Shown piece after piece: positions 35,750 through 47,320 of a DNA stretch of 64,000 nucleotides. Below the pieces are notes generated by a model, which saw only the letters and a program-made list of their open reading frames with translations, was not told the origin of the DNA and searched no databases. The DNA lies in assembly GCA_028023455.1 (NCBI GenBank), contig JAQFVV010012420.1, positions 5,783,770-5,847,769 on the forward strand. The letters are read 5' to 3'. Made by a program: the position numbers and the translations under genes. Within the stretch, counting starts at the first letter, position 1, and each line of letters begins with the position of its first letter. This DNA comes from Epiperipatus broadwayi. Taxonomy: Eukaryota; Onychophora; Udeonychophora; Euonychophora; Peripatidae.

Positions 35750-38412
35750 AATGAATGTATGTATAGATAAAATATAAACAAATAACAAGAACAAGCTAAT
35801 AGGTAATGCTTTTCAGTGTATCTGATTGTTCCTATTAAGGAATTAAATGTTGGCTATAAATTGGCAGTTCCTTTGGAAGTAGAACTTGACAACAATGGAT
35901 ATTACACTTGTTGCCTTATATTTGATTGCCAAAGTAGTGTGGTGTATTTGTGATCAAACTAAAGACTGCTAGACACTAAACCTGACATGGAAGTGTCAGT
36001 GGACATGAGGCAAATGGCCATAGTACATCCCAGAGCCTTAAAAGAGCACCTGAATTCCCATGTTTCAATAGTTGCATGACAACTGGACCTTTATATATCT
36101 ATCCAATGGTATCAGGTAAACAATATATCAGATGTTTATGTATGCATATTGTATATAAGTTAGAGCAGTTGTTTATGTATATATATATAAATTCTTAATA
36201 AAATATTTAACTATTGTGCAGATCTGTCTGTATTTCAATCACATATAACAACAGATTTGCTACAGTCATTAGTTTGACTCGTAGTAGCTGAAAAGAATTG
36301 CTACAGTTGATTAGTTTTGTGACAACTGATTTTTTTTCTGATGGTGGGAAAAAAATTTAATATAGAAAAGTGAATTCAATTGAGGAATGCAATCCAAGTT
36401 ATTAAAAAAATTGGCCAGCATACATAGATTGGGTTCCCTTTTATCTTCTAGCAAATCAGATCAAAAAATCTGAATTAAGGTTAGTGATATTCATAATGAA
36501 TGGCAGTGTGTGCAGACATATTACATCTTGCATTCACAATTGTCATCATTGCTATTGATAGAGAGTGACTTTGACAAAGTGCTATATTTTTTTTATTCCA
36601 AACTCCTAATGATAAAGCAAAAGTATCATTTAAACAGCTATAGCCAAAGGGAGGGAAAGAACATTCAAGAAGCTAGCACTGAAATGTGACTTTTGGATTG
36701 CTTAACAATATTCTAAGACATTATTCCATCTGTGAAATGCAAGAATACAGTCTCAGAATTATATTGTAATGGATTAAATTACTACTTTTGAGTCAAATAT
36801 TGCAATCTCTGCCTAAATTTACAGCAATTCAGAACATCCCATTATATGAAAGTGATCCTAGTATTAGAACTGTGGATCAAAAAGACAGATTATTCAAAGC
36901 CTTTTCCAATCAATACAAACATAGTGAGTATACTAGAGAGAATAATGTTGTCGGGGTTTGTTACAGATATAAAAAACCAGAACATGCAAATACTACATGT
37001 CATTTTAAAAATAAAGTTTGCAAATTTTGTAAATGTATTGAACACATAGAAGCTGCTTAAAACAAAAACTGATTAGTAAAATGAAATTGTCTAGAATTAA
37101 TATCAATAATGACACAAGAAACATGTACTCAGTCCCTTAATACCTGGATTAATGATAATAGTACATCAACTTTAATGGAACTGAACACTGGAATTGCAGT
37201 TACCATTGTCTCAAAAAACATGAAAAAATAGATACCATCTACAATCTAGCAGTAAAATCAATAATTGATTACCAAGGCAATCCATCTGTGGGAAAAGCCA
37301 AAATAAAAGTCACAATGTCTTTTCATCAAACACAACAATTTATTAGGCTTTAGCTCAAGCACTTGAGAATTATAGTGATTAGAATACACAAACAAAAATT
37401 AAAAAGTAAGTACCCAGAGGTGATTGAAAATAAACTAGGTCTGAACCCTAGGACAAATCTGTTAATTCATAGGTTTAATCATTCTAATGAAAAAAATGAA
37501 AATAGGAGTGCTGAAATGAATGTAAGCATGAAAATCTTATGTCATAGATATATAGTGAAATATAGGATGGATTCCAGCAATTAGAATTAAGACAAAAGGA
37601 TTGCAAAAAGTGGGTAATATTATATGAACAACATATACTGTTAAGACTGAACTATGGGTCATCAACCAGCCATAAAGAATCTACAAGATTTAAAAATATC
37701 ATCTAAAATGAAGACATCAAATCTGCTGATGAAGATACCAGATCTACTGGTAAAGACACTACATCTACAATTGGAGACAATACCTATCAATAAAGACACT
37801 GAACATGATGATAGTGAAACTAAACCTGAAGAAATCTACAAGTGAAAAAATGTCTGCTGACTATTTTAGTAACTACTGAGAAAGAAATGTTATGGCTCAA
37901 CTTATTTTCATGGAATGAACATGTCTAGTTAACAATCTTATCATTATCTACTGCAGAATTCATGGCAATAGACTGAGGAATACACACACACACACGCATA
38001 TATATATATATACTGATGAATATATATAAAATATAACAATGGCAGAATTGGGTCATATAGTTGAAAATGTTCAGTGAATCTGATTGCTTCTATTAAGGAA
38101 AGGGATATAAATTGGTAGACCTTCGAAGGTAGAGCCATGCAACAATAAAATTACACTTGTTACCCCATATTTGATTGCTAAACAGTGAAGAATATTCTCA
38201 GTCTAACTGAAGCTACTAAATAGTAAATGTGGCACAAATTAAGTTACCACAATACAGTTAGAAGTGTCATCATACTGGACATTTGGAAAGTTTCCGTAGG
38301 GCACTTGAGGTCTTTTCTCTTAATAGGTGTATGGAAACTAAATGTAATACCTAGTCACTAGTATCAGATAAATGGTATATCAGATAAAAGTTCTTAATGA
38401 TCACATATAAAC
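35750..38412 (+). mobile_element. Second Ty3/gypsy relic with approximate LTR pair, internally deleted
   Basis: Diverged direct repeats at about 35,750-36,250 and 38,014-38,412 share ATCTGATTG(T/C)T.C.ATTAAGGAA, TATAAATTGG.AG.CCTT.G.AGGTAGA, TTACACTTGTT.CC.TATTTGATTGC and an ATCACATATAA end, and are read as LTRs. The roughly 1.76-kb interior encodes gag knuckles, a protease relic and an integrase tail only. LTR ends are estimates. Confidence 0.65.
36788..37860 (+). pseudogene. gag-protease / integrase-tail fusion of the second gypsy relic
   Basis: 36,788-37,060 is open and ends in two adjacent zinc-knuckle remnants: CYRYKKPEHANTTC (second Cys replaced by Tyr) and CKFCKCIEHIEA (last Cys lost just before the stop). 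Double knuckles are typical of Mag-like gypsy gag. At 37,175-37,210 MELNTGIAVTIVS is the protease active-site block with D changed to N. YPEVIENKLGLN (37,400-37,445) is the protease-RT linker. Immediately after it, PRTNLLIHRF, ILCHRYIVKY and IIYEQHILLRLNYG-like frames match the integrase C-terminal tail. So RT, RNase H and the integrase core are missing at a junction near 37,445. Dead by stops, frameshifts and lost catalytic residues. Confidence 0.6.
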
Positions 38413-39800
38413 ACAATGGTTTTATTTGTGATGAATTCTTTTTATATACATTATGAGTAAAATTATTTGTATTTGTTCTCTTTGCATATATACATCATTA
38501 TACATATAAATATGAAAATAAAAAATAGACAGTAATTCTTATGTTACTAAATGTTTAGAAAATAGTTTATTCTGTGAACAGAAAACAAACTTGCTACATA
38601 AAATTGTATGTAGTAAGATTTCATTATAATGATCATAGATTCTGGTAGTAGCACCTGAAATCGAATTGTACTTATAGGGAATATAAGTATGATAATTTTA
38701 TTTTTATTTACTTATTCATATAGATAGTAAAACAGTTCTTTAATAGACTACTTCAGTACTAAAGTTTTTACAATAGTACCCCATTATAAAGGCAATGGAG
38801 ACTGTATTATTCAATAGGCTTTCCAATTGCCAGAAAGTGAGATTTTGAATATTTTTTTTATTCTTGTTTATTCTCTATGAAAGACTATATAAAATAATAA
38901 TTTAAATTGAATAATTAGCTGTTATTTATGGGATGATGTCCTGAAATAAATGTTTTAAACTTCATCACAACCTGGAAAGAAATTCCAATTTGTTTACAGC
39001 CCATATTTAAAATAGATTATAGCCATGTCAAATGAATGTACTACCACTGCTTTAGAAATCTTTTTACACATGCACAAGCACATCTTTGTATATATAATAC
39101 AAATTAATATAATACAGATTAATATTTAAAGTTATTTCAGTCAAATTTTAATGATAAAGGCAGTAGTAGGTAGAACTATAATTTCAATATATGACCAAAA
39201 TATTATTCTTCAGTTACACGGTAATAATCAATATAACATAGTAATAATCAATATAACATATAATTAGAAGATTTAAAAAAATTCTAAAAAAATTTCATAA
39301 TCTAGTTTTTTAAATAATTTTCCAGATATAATGTACCCAGAAGAAACAACCAATTAAAAACTAACATCTTAAATGGAAATCATTTTTAGTTTATAGATGA
39401 GACAGATATATAAAAATACTTCACTAGGAGTTTGCATGACAATCTGTTCGACTGGTTACATATTGGCTGAAATTTATGTAGAAAAACACAATGTACTTGG
39501 AAATTCCTATTAAACTTTCAATATATATTCAATTATTAATGCTACAATTATTTAGGGATAAATCTCTAGTAATATATATATATATATATAAACCAATACT
39601 AATCCATCAATAAATGAAAAAGTATAGGATGAGATTACCTGTATTTTAGCTAGTATTGTATATAAGCATTCAATGTCTTAATATAATACGCCATACTATA
39701 AACAATCAGAGGAAAAGTGTGTGCTTTATATTTAACAGCTTCTAAATATTAAATGAAATAACAGTTGATAGATGTAAATAAGGTTTACCACAGCTTCTGC
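38413..39800. other. AT-rich stretch, nothing recognised
   Basis: Only a 20-bp tandem duplication (AGTAATAATCAATATAACAT, twice near 39,221-39,260) and a TA microsatellite at about 39,573-39,588 stand out. Confidence 0.4.
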
Positions 39801-40470
39801 TTTAATTTAATCTACATTTGAGCTATCACTATTAATATGTTCATCTACTAACTATTGTTTCATTTAGTATTCAGAAGTTGTTAAATATGAGGCATGGCTT
39901 TTTCCTCTTACAGTTTATAGGGATTTCAGAATAGCATAAGGATGTTCTGAGATTATGTTACTATACAGAATGTATTCTTTGTGCTGAACACATCAATATA
40001 TTGACTGCTTATATATGATCTTAGCTAAAATACTGTTGGGTTTATTCTGTACTCTTCCATTTATTAATTTGTATTAATTTATATGTAGTTATACCAAGAC
40101 TTAATTTTTGCTTTAATTTCATTTACACTTGAGCTATCACTATTAATATTTACATATATTAACTATCAATTCATTTAATATTAAGGGGTTGTTAAATATG
40201 AGACAGAATCTTTCTTTTTGATTGTTTGTAGTGATTTCAAAATAGCTTATAGTTGTTCTGAGATTGTGTTAATATATAGATTTCATGTTCTGCATTGTAA
40301 CACATCAATAAATTAAATGCTTAAATAAAATACTAGATAAAGTTTAGATGGGCTCATTCTGTACTTTTTTGTTTAGTGATAGATTTATATTTGTTTACAT
40401 AAAGCTCACTGTGCTTTACAGTAACGCCTGATTATATATCATTTACACTTGAACTATCACTATTAATAAA
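39801..40470 (+). repeat. Tandem repeat, about 2.1 units of about 310-320 bp
   Basis: The block ACTTGAGCTATCACTATTAATA recurs at about 39,815, 40,127 and 40,447. Between them GTTGTTAAATATGAG.CA, TTTCA(G/A)AATAGC.TA and GTTCTGAGATT.TGTTA are repeated in order. The third unit is cut short. Non-coding; unrelated to the 15.6-kb units. Confidence 0.75.
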
Positions 40471-40589
40471 TTATTTAGGATAATGTTTGTTAGATCAAAA
40501 AAAATTTACTTACCTTAGTTCTGGCCCCATAAAAAGTGTATTTCTGATTAACATCTTAAAAATATTTTTTAAAGTAATTTTTAAATAAA

Positions 40590-40665
40590 TGTTTCCAATA
40601 GTGTAGCAGTTAACATGACTGTTACCCATGCAGCTAACCCGATTGTGAGTTGGGACCAATTAAAT
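40590..40665 (+). repeat. tRNA-like (SINE head) fragment
   Basis: TTTCCAATAGTGTAGCAGTT followed by a GAGTTGGGACC B-box-like end resembles a tRNA-Val-type sequence. The anticodon stem does not pair, so this is a tRNA-derived SINE relic rather than a tRNA gene. Confidence 0.35.
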
Positions 40666-40670
40666 CTCGT

Positions 40671-43394
40671 AAATTTTTTTACAAATATAAATCCATTAAT
40701 TTTTTTTTTATGTAATTAGTTTTTAGCCAACCCAAAATCCCAAAGTCAAAAAAAGGCAGCCATTAGCTATAAAACAGTAATTGTATAAAGGCTATGGGAT
40801 TATTAAAAATAAATGTTAAAAGAGATGGCAGTTCATTTACATGATGGAGGCTTTGAATAAAGGCTGAAAAATTTGTGTTTACCTGAAACAAAAGATAAGA
40901 AATAAAATAATTATTGCTAGCAAATCAATATAAAATATTTTATTTAGGGAAATAAAGAATATTTAGATTCATATTGTTAGATTTACACTCCAACAAGCTA
41001 TAGACTATGATCAAATATTAATGATGAGCAAATAGTAGATTGAGGGATTAATGCCAATGAATAAGAATATATACAGCAGATAATAATGAAGCAGATAAGT
41101 TAAAATTATAATATCCCAAAATGTATACACATAAAAAAATATATGTTAATAATATGACATATAAAATTACAAAGTATGAAAGTGCATAGCAATAGAAATA
41201 GAGAATGGTGTTATAAAAAAAGACAAAAAAAATGACTGGCAAAATTTAATGTATAGAAAACAATGCAGCTTATGAAGGATATGAATGGCAAAACACATTT
41301 GAATAATTTATATCAAAAATAATTCTAGTGCTAACAAGATTAAAAAATCGTTAAAAGTATTGACTAATAATGCAGAGTAACCAAATGGCTAACCTATAGC
41401 TGTAGGCCTAACACAAAAATAAGCCAAAAAATTGACAGCTATAGAAATTAAAAAGAGAATATTTTAAGTATAGACTACATTAAGAAACTATATATATATA
41501 AGATTCATAAATCAGATTTATTGAGAATCATTATTCTTTGTCGAGATTTAAATTCTGGCATAGTGAACATTATATCACATCCAAAAAAAATGGTTTCTGT
41601 ATCAAGCCATTATTATAAGAATTATTCTCAGTCTAGACATTAAAACTAAATGTAAAATTTAAAATGAGAGATCAGAATATATTCAATTTGATAGTGCTGG
41701 ATTTATTAAAAGAATGTATAGAGACAACCAGAATGCATTGGAAAATATTTAATTGACATAAGATATTTTCTCAGAATTAAAAATTTATACAAAATCACTT
41801 AATGGCAATATTATCAATATGCACTGTGTGCCTTCAATCAAAACTACAAGAAAATGACATAAACTATTTTGACAGTAATGGTATGGAAAGAAAATCAATA
41901 GAAAAAAGATTAAGCTTTTAAATATAGAAAAATATGGAAAAATAATTTTGTAGTGACAGCCAATTTTAAATCTGCATATATTCACTTCTTAGAAAAAATA
42001 AAATTAAGAAAATGCAAAACTAAATTAATCCTTTCATATGACATCAGTATTGTGATAGTTTTAATTGTTTTCTCTAACAGTAAGTTTTCATTGTTAATTT
42101 TAATATTAAATCACTATTATTTATCAGAATATAATACATTTGACTTTATTTAATAGATGTTTTTGTTAAGAAGTGAAGTAAATTAAAAAAAAAAAACCAC
42201 ATTTGATTTGTGTGCAAATATTGAAATAATTACAAACAATAAATGTTTTTCATTATCAATGGTCAGGAGGAGCAGTTTCATTTCAGAAAACAAACAAAAT
42301 CTTTTTTTTTACATTTGTTTTTAAAATGTGATCTAATAAATATCAATAACTGATAAATTTATCAAATTATGCTTTAAAAGTTTTAATTTTTTTAAAATTA
42401 TCTTCACAGCATTACAATATATTCTAACAGATTGTCAGTAATGATGTGTTAGCAAGCAGCTTCCACCATAATTTTCATTGCTAATGTTACAGTGAAAAAT
42501 ATAACATTTTATTTTTAAAAATAAAATATTTGAATGCAAAATAAATTGATATTATTGATTTTTAATAAGTCTTACACAATTATTGTGAAAAAAATAACCA
42601 TGAATCTTAATAAATTTCAAATCAAATTTTTAGCCTTTCAAAATATTTCTCAAAGTAATATCTCAAAGTTCAAGACTTTCAAGGAAAAATACAAAACCAT
42701 CAAGACAGTGTTTAAAAGCCTTTCAAGTTACCATACTTTTAATTATCTTACATCAATAATTTTTTTTTGTAATGTACAATTAAATATACATGATTTTGTC
42801 AGTAATTTTTAAAAAAAGTTAGCGATTTCTCTTAATAGATGGTGAATTGAATTTTGTGATTTTTCATACAAAGAGAAACCTGTTTATTTATTTTTCTTAT
42901 ATAATTACAGTTTTTTAAAAATTATCGAAAAATATTATTCAGTTAATCAATATTCAAATCATTGTCCATTTTTAAAGTACTTGTATAACAAATTTTTATT
43001 AAAACCAAAAAAATAAAGAGAAATGATAATTATACTTCTTCTAAGCAATAGTAATAATTTTGATCAACTCTTCAGTTTATCTATTTAAAATCATTAATAA
43101 ATAGGAAAAGTAAAGGAGATTTGAACATATAATGAAAATTCTCCAATAGGTTGTGACAAGGCATTCACGAAGTTGTATTTATAGAACAAAATGAAATCTA
43201 AAGGGATAATTCATCTTTATTTTTTTATTCCAGTTAATGAAATATAATGCAAAAATCCTGGAAGAGCTCTCAGGAACAAAAAAGATTGTCATAAAAATAT
43301 AAAAGCATTTAAAAAAATTAAAAACTATGAAGATGATGATATAATTTGAGACTTTTCCAGACTTAAATCAACTGAAGAGAATACAAAATGTTGA
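40671..43394. other. AT-rich stretch, nothing recognised
   Basis: Open frames at 41,048-41,242, 41,785-42,153 and 42,534-42,812 have random AT-rich composition and no motif. No RNA or element recognised. Confidence 0.4.
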
Positions 43395-43557
43395 AACATT
43401 AAGCATCACATGATCACATTTCTTATACTAGCACATTAATTGTTGATAAACAGAGCAAAACTCTCCATACAGTATTGCCACCTGTGCTAAACAGAGTAAT
43501 CAATGGATGCCAGAAGGCTTGTGCATAAAATCCCTATTTAAGGCCTACTCATCCAAT

Positions 43558-43601
43558 ATCCCCAGACTAGTTTCTGGCTTGTGGCCTTCGTCAGTGAGGA
43601 T
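43558..43601 (-). ncRNA. Hammerhead ribozyme, PLE type, intact core
   Basis: On the minus strand: 7-bp helix I (ATCCTCA pairs with TGGGGAT, one G-U), core CTGACGA, stem-loop II GGC-CACAA-GCC flanked by an A-A mismatch, core GAAA, a one-pair helix III (C-TA-G) and cleavage-site GUC. All required core bases are present. It is in the mirror half of the cluster, identical in core to the copy at 44,141. Confidence 0.75.
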
Positions 43602-44140
43602 CTTTGGATCTGAGAGCACTGCATCTAGATCTTAGGATCTAATGCAACCCTCTAGCAACCACCTTTTATCTCTACTTAACTACAACACTATGAAAATGAA
43701 ATTGAAAACACAAAAAATATTTTCAATCTAAGCTCAATAGCTTATATAGTCATATGGGTCTGAACTCAGTTCAGCACCCATACATTTTGGTGTCTTTGGC
43801 TCTTTTACAACCATAGCCACCACTATCCTATTAGGCAGGATTGGTGTTAAACCATTAAGCATCACATGATCACATTTCCTATACTAGCACATTAATTGTT
43901 GATAAACAGAGCAAAACTCTCCATACAGTATTGCCACCTGTGCTAAACAGAGTAATCAATGGATGCCAGAAGGCTTGTGCATAAAATCCCTATCTAAGAC
44001 CTACTCATTCAATATCCCCAGACTTGTGGCCTTCGTCAGTGAGGAGCTTTGGATCTGAGAGCACTGCATCTAGATCTTAGAATCTGCTAGAGGGTTGCAT
44101 TAGATCCTAAGATCTAGATGCAGTGCTCTCAGATCCAAAG

Positions 44141-44184
44141 ATCCTCACTGACGAAGGCCACAAGCCAGAAACTAGTCTGGGGAT
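44141..44184 (+). ncRNA. Hammerhead ribozyme, PLE type, intact core
   Basis: Helix I strands ATCCTCA (44,141-44,147) and TGGGGAT (44,178-44,184), seven pairs with one G-U. Core CTGACGA at 44,148-44,154; stem II GGC (44,156-44,158) with GCC (44,164-44,166) and loop CACAA; core GAAA at 44,168-44,171. Minimal helix III C72-G75 with loop TA, then U76 and cleavage after C44,177. Known: PLE hammerheads have a truncated stem III and can cleave as dimers. The A-A mismatch next to stem II may reduce activity. Confidence 0.8.
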
Positions 44185-44597
44185 ATTGGATGAGTAGGCC
44201 TTAGATAGGGATTTTATGCACAAGCCTTCTGGCATCCATTGATTACTCTGTTTAGCACAGGTGGCAATACTGTATGGAGAGTTTTGCTCTGTTTATCAAC
44301 AATTAATGTGCTAGTATAGGAAATGTAATCATGTGATGCTTAATGGTTTAACACCAATCCTGCCTAATAGGATAGTAATGGCTATGGTTGTAAAAGAGCC
44401 AAAGACACCAAAATGTATGGGTGCTGAACTGAGTTCAGACCCATATGACTATATAAGCTATTAAGCTTAGATTGAAAATATTTTTTGTGTTTTCAATTTC
44501 ATTCTCATAGTTTTGTAGTTAAGTAGAGATAAAAGGTGGTTGCTAGAGGGTTGCATTAGATCCTAAGATCTAGATGCAGTGCTCTCAGATCCAAAGC

Positions 44598-44639
44598 TCT
44601 TCACTGACGAAGGCCACAAGCCAGAAACTAGTCTGGGGA
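44598..44639 (+). ncRNA. Hammerhead ribozyme, PLE type, intact core, weaker helix I
   Basis: Same core CTGACGA (44,604-44,610), GGC/GCC stem II, GAAA and GUC as the copy at 44,141. Helix I is TCTTCA with TGGGGA: six pairs, two of them G-U. Predicted cleavage after C44,633. Confidence 0.75.
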
Positions 44640-45029
44640 TATTGGATGAGTAGGCCTTAGATAGGGATTTTATGCTCAAGCCTTCTGTCATCCATTGATT
44701 ACTCTGTTTAGCACAGGTGGCAATACTGTATGGAGAGTTTTGCTCTGTTTATCAACAATTAATGTGCTAGTATAAGAAATGTGATCATGTGATGCTTAAT
44801 GGTTTAACACCAATCCTGCCTAATAGGATAGTGATGGCTATGGTTGTAAAAGAGCCAAAGACACCAAAATGTATGGGTGACTATATAAGCTATTAAGCTT
44901 AGATTGAAAATATTTTTTGTGTTTTCAATTTCATTCTCATAGTTTTGTAGTTAAGTAGAGATAAAAGGTGGTTGCTAGAGGGTTGCATTAGATCCTAAGA
45001 TCTAGATGCAGTGCTCTCAGATCCAAAGC

Positions 45030-45071
45030 TCCTCACTGACAAAGGCCACAAGCCAGAAACTAGTCTGGGGA
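45030..45071 (+). ncRNA. Hammerhead ribozyme copy with lost G8
   Basis: Aligned to the two upstream copies but the core reads CTGACAA, so the essential G8 is A. The rest (stem II, GAAAC, GUC) is preserved. Predicted inactive. Confidence 0.7.
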
Positions 45072-45190
45072 TATTGGATGAGTAGGCCTTAGATAGTGAT
45101 TTTATGCACAAGCCTTCTGGCATCCATTGATTACTCTGTTTAGCACAGGTGGCAATACTGTATGGAGAGTTTTGCTCTGTTTATTTTTTT

Positions 45191-46739
45191 GAAACATTAG
45201 TGGAGGAATATTTTGTATTACAGTAATATATTTGCTCTTATTTATTTAGATATTATTTATTTATTAATAAGAAAAAGTGAAATAGATAAGAAATTACTGC
45301 AAGGAAATGGCACTGAATGGGCCAATAGTAATTTACATGATAATATTTATTTGCATATTCAAAATTCTCCAATAAAGGCACAATATTCATTAGTAGATAT
45401 ACTAATCCTAATGAAGCTATTGTTGATAATGTAGTATCACAAATCAAAATATTTCTAATCAGTATTCAAAGAATTTGCTTGAAGGTTTATAATAACTATA
45501 TTTTAGATGTGATAATATGTTGGATTATTTCTAACATCTAAAAGTTAATCTATTTGTGTGTAATATTTGGATAAATAAAGTTTAAAATTTTCTAGACATT
45601 CAACATTTAATTATAGGTAATGGAAATAGATCAACATATTATGATTACTCAAAGAAGGTTGCTTTAAAAATTATTTCAGGTTTAACCTTTAATTTAAAAA
45701 AAAAATGCTTTGATTCAAGTAATTCTTAACTAACATAAGGTAGGTTTACATTTCAATATATTAAGGTATATAGAGTTTATAAATTTCTATATTGTTTAGA
45801 TGGAACTTGAATATACTGTCTCAATATATAAGTGTTAAGATTGTCACCAATAAAATATTTTCCCTTTTTTCAGCCTTGTTTTTGTAAATGAATTTTTTAT
45901 GAAATCAAATCATTGTTAAAGTTTTGTTTTAAGTTTTTAAATGATTACTAATGATGAATATTCTAAAAGACTAGGTAAGAACATTGGTTCTTGTGAAAGC
46001 TTATTTTTCAATGTTTTACATTTTCTAGTATCATTAACAGTAATTTAAAGATTTTTATTGGAGAAAATGTTATGTGAAATAATGATTTTTTTCCATTTAA
46101 GAATTTTAGAGATTTAAAAACAAAACAATACATTTTCAAAGAGACCATTATTAGATCAGTAAAAATATCAGTCTTTTTCAATTTATTTTGAAAATTCTTC
46201 CCACTGTAGGTAGTTATAAAATGCACAATGTGATTCAATCTAATTCTGAATAAAGAATTTTAGTTTCAATAATTACAATCATGGATGTTTAGACTGTAGG
46301 ACAAAGTAATCAGACTCCAGAATAATATACATCATTAATATCATTCATAATCAAAGCAAATAAGTTTTAATTTACACCTTAAACTGAAAGAAAAATAAAT
46401 TTGCTATATAGAATTTTTTTATATTGAAACAGAATTAATTACTCCTTTTTTATAATGTTACAAATGGTGACTCAATTGTGATCTGATAATGATCAACTTC
46501 TTACTACAGAATGACCACACAACTTGAAGCTCAAAAAATCTTTATACCTGAGAAAGAAAAGTCTGTATTTTACGAAAAAGTAATAAGAAAAAAAGAATTA
46601 ATGTGTAATGTGTGATAAGAATATATGTGATAATTTGTCTACTAAATAATAACTGATTTACATATTATAAAATAATACTATTAATATATATGTGAAGAAA
46701 CAGTTTATATTTAAAGTAGAACAGAAGCAAAACAAAATT
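45191..46739. other. AT-rich stretch with one PLE terminal-repeat scrap
   Basis: 45,550-45,645 (TAAATAAAGTTTAAAATTTTCT..ACATTCAACATT...GGAAATAG.TCAACATAT) matches the outer part of the 16.6-kb foldback. Otherwise nothing recognised. Confidence 0.45.
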
Positions 46740-47320
46740 TTTGGAGATTGGAGGAAGCTTTTGGCTGTTAAAATTATGTTTAATTGTACTTTTAATACTA
46801 ATAATGTATGCAGGGTTTTGTCATTGGCTTGAGGATGCAATGTTTTCATGCAACTCCATGGAGTCTTGTATCTCAGTCACTGCACTAACCCCCTTTCATA
46901 TTTATATTTATCAAGCTATATGTGTCAAAAAGAAGACATATTTGTAGTTGTTATATGGTCAGTTGATGTAGGCATGCACCATAAAACTTCAGCCTTTAAG
47001 ATTCCAAGAAATAGTAAAGCTTTTTAAAAATTATTACATGTTTAGGGTCATAGTTAGCATATAGTGCCTAAATTGAATTATCCCTCCAGGTACTCATATT
47101 GCATGGGGTACTAGTCAAGTGTTGCCTGTCCCAGGATTGTGGATCACTATTCATTTCTTCAGATGTCGCCTGCCAGTTCGATCATTTTAAGCATGTATGT
47201 AATATTTATTTCTTTTCATTTTTTCACCAAGAAAAGGAATATGAGATAGAATTGGGTGAGCATATCTGTATATAAAGTTTGAAAGGAAAAGCAAAAATAG
47301 ACGAAGAAAACATTTACATA
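46740..47320 (+). repeat. Dispersed repeat, copy 2
   Basis: Collinear with 33,360-34,090 (shared TTTTGTCATTGGCTTGAGGA and following blocks in order). Overlapping open frames here are chance. Confidence 0.6.

Larger units (their letters stand above)
43395..45190. repeat. Cluster of PLE-type terminal repeats, tandem and inverted, carrying hammerhead ribozymes
   Basis: A unit of about 430-460 bp occurs twice on the minus strand (43,395-44,085) and about two and a half times on the plus strand (about 44,088-45,190), meeting head to head near 44,085. Marker positions on the plus side: CCTTCTGGCATCCATTGATT near 44,226, (mutated) 44,683 and 45,115. Each unit holds, in order, a GGTGGTTGCTAGAGGGTTGC block, TCTAGATGCAGTGCTCTCAG, the hammerhead core, a GATATTGGATGAGTAGGCC block, and TATGGAGAGTTTTGCTCTGT. 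No protein coding. The tandem plus inverted arrangement and the embedded hammerheads are what is known of Penelope-like terminal repeats. Fragments of the same unit lie at 49,640-49,800 and 61,011-61,120. Confidence 0.85.

Noticed and set aside
40590-40665. Functional tRNA gene
   Set aside because: Acceptor and anticodon stems do not pair; better explained as a tRNA-derived SINE scrap.
43395-45190. CRISPR-like array because of regular repeats
   Set aside because: Units are 430-460 bp, partly inverted, with no short repeat-spacer pattern, in a eukaryotic genome.
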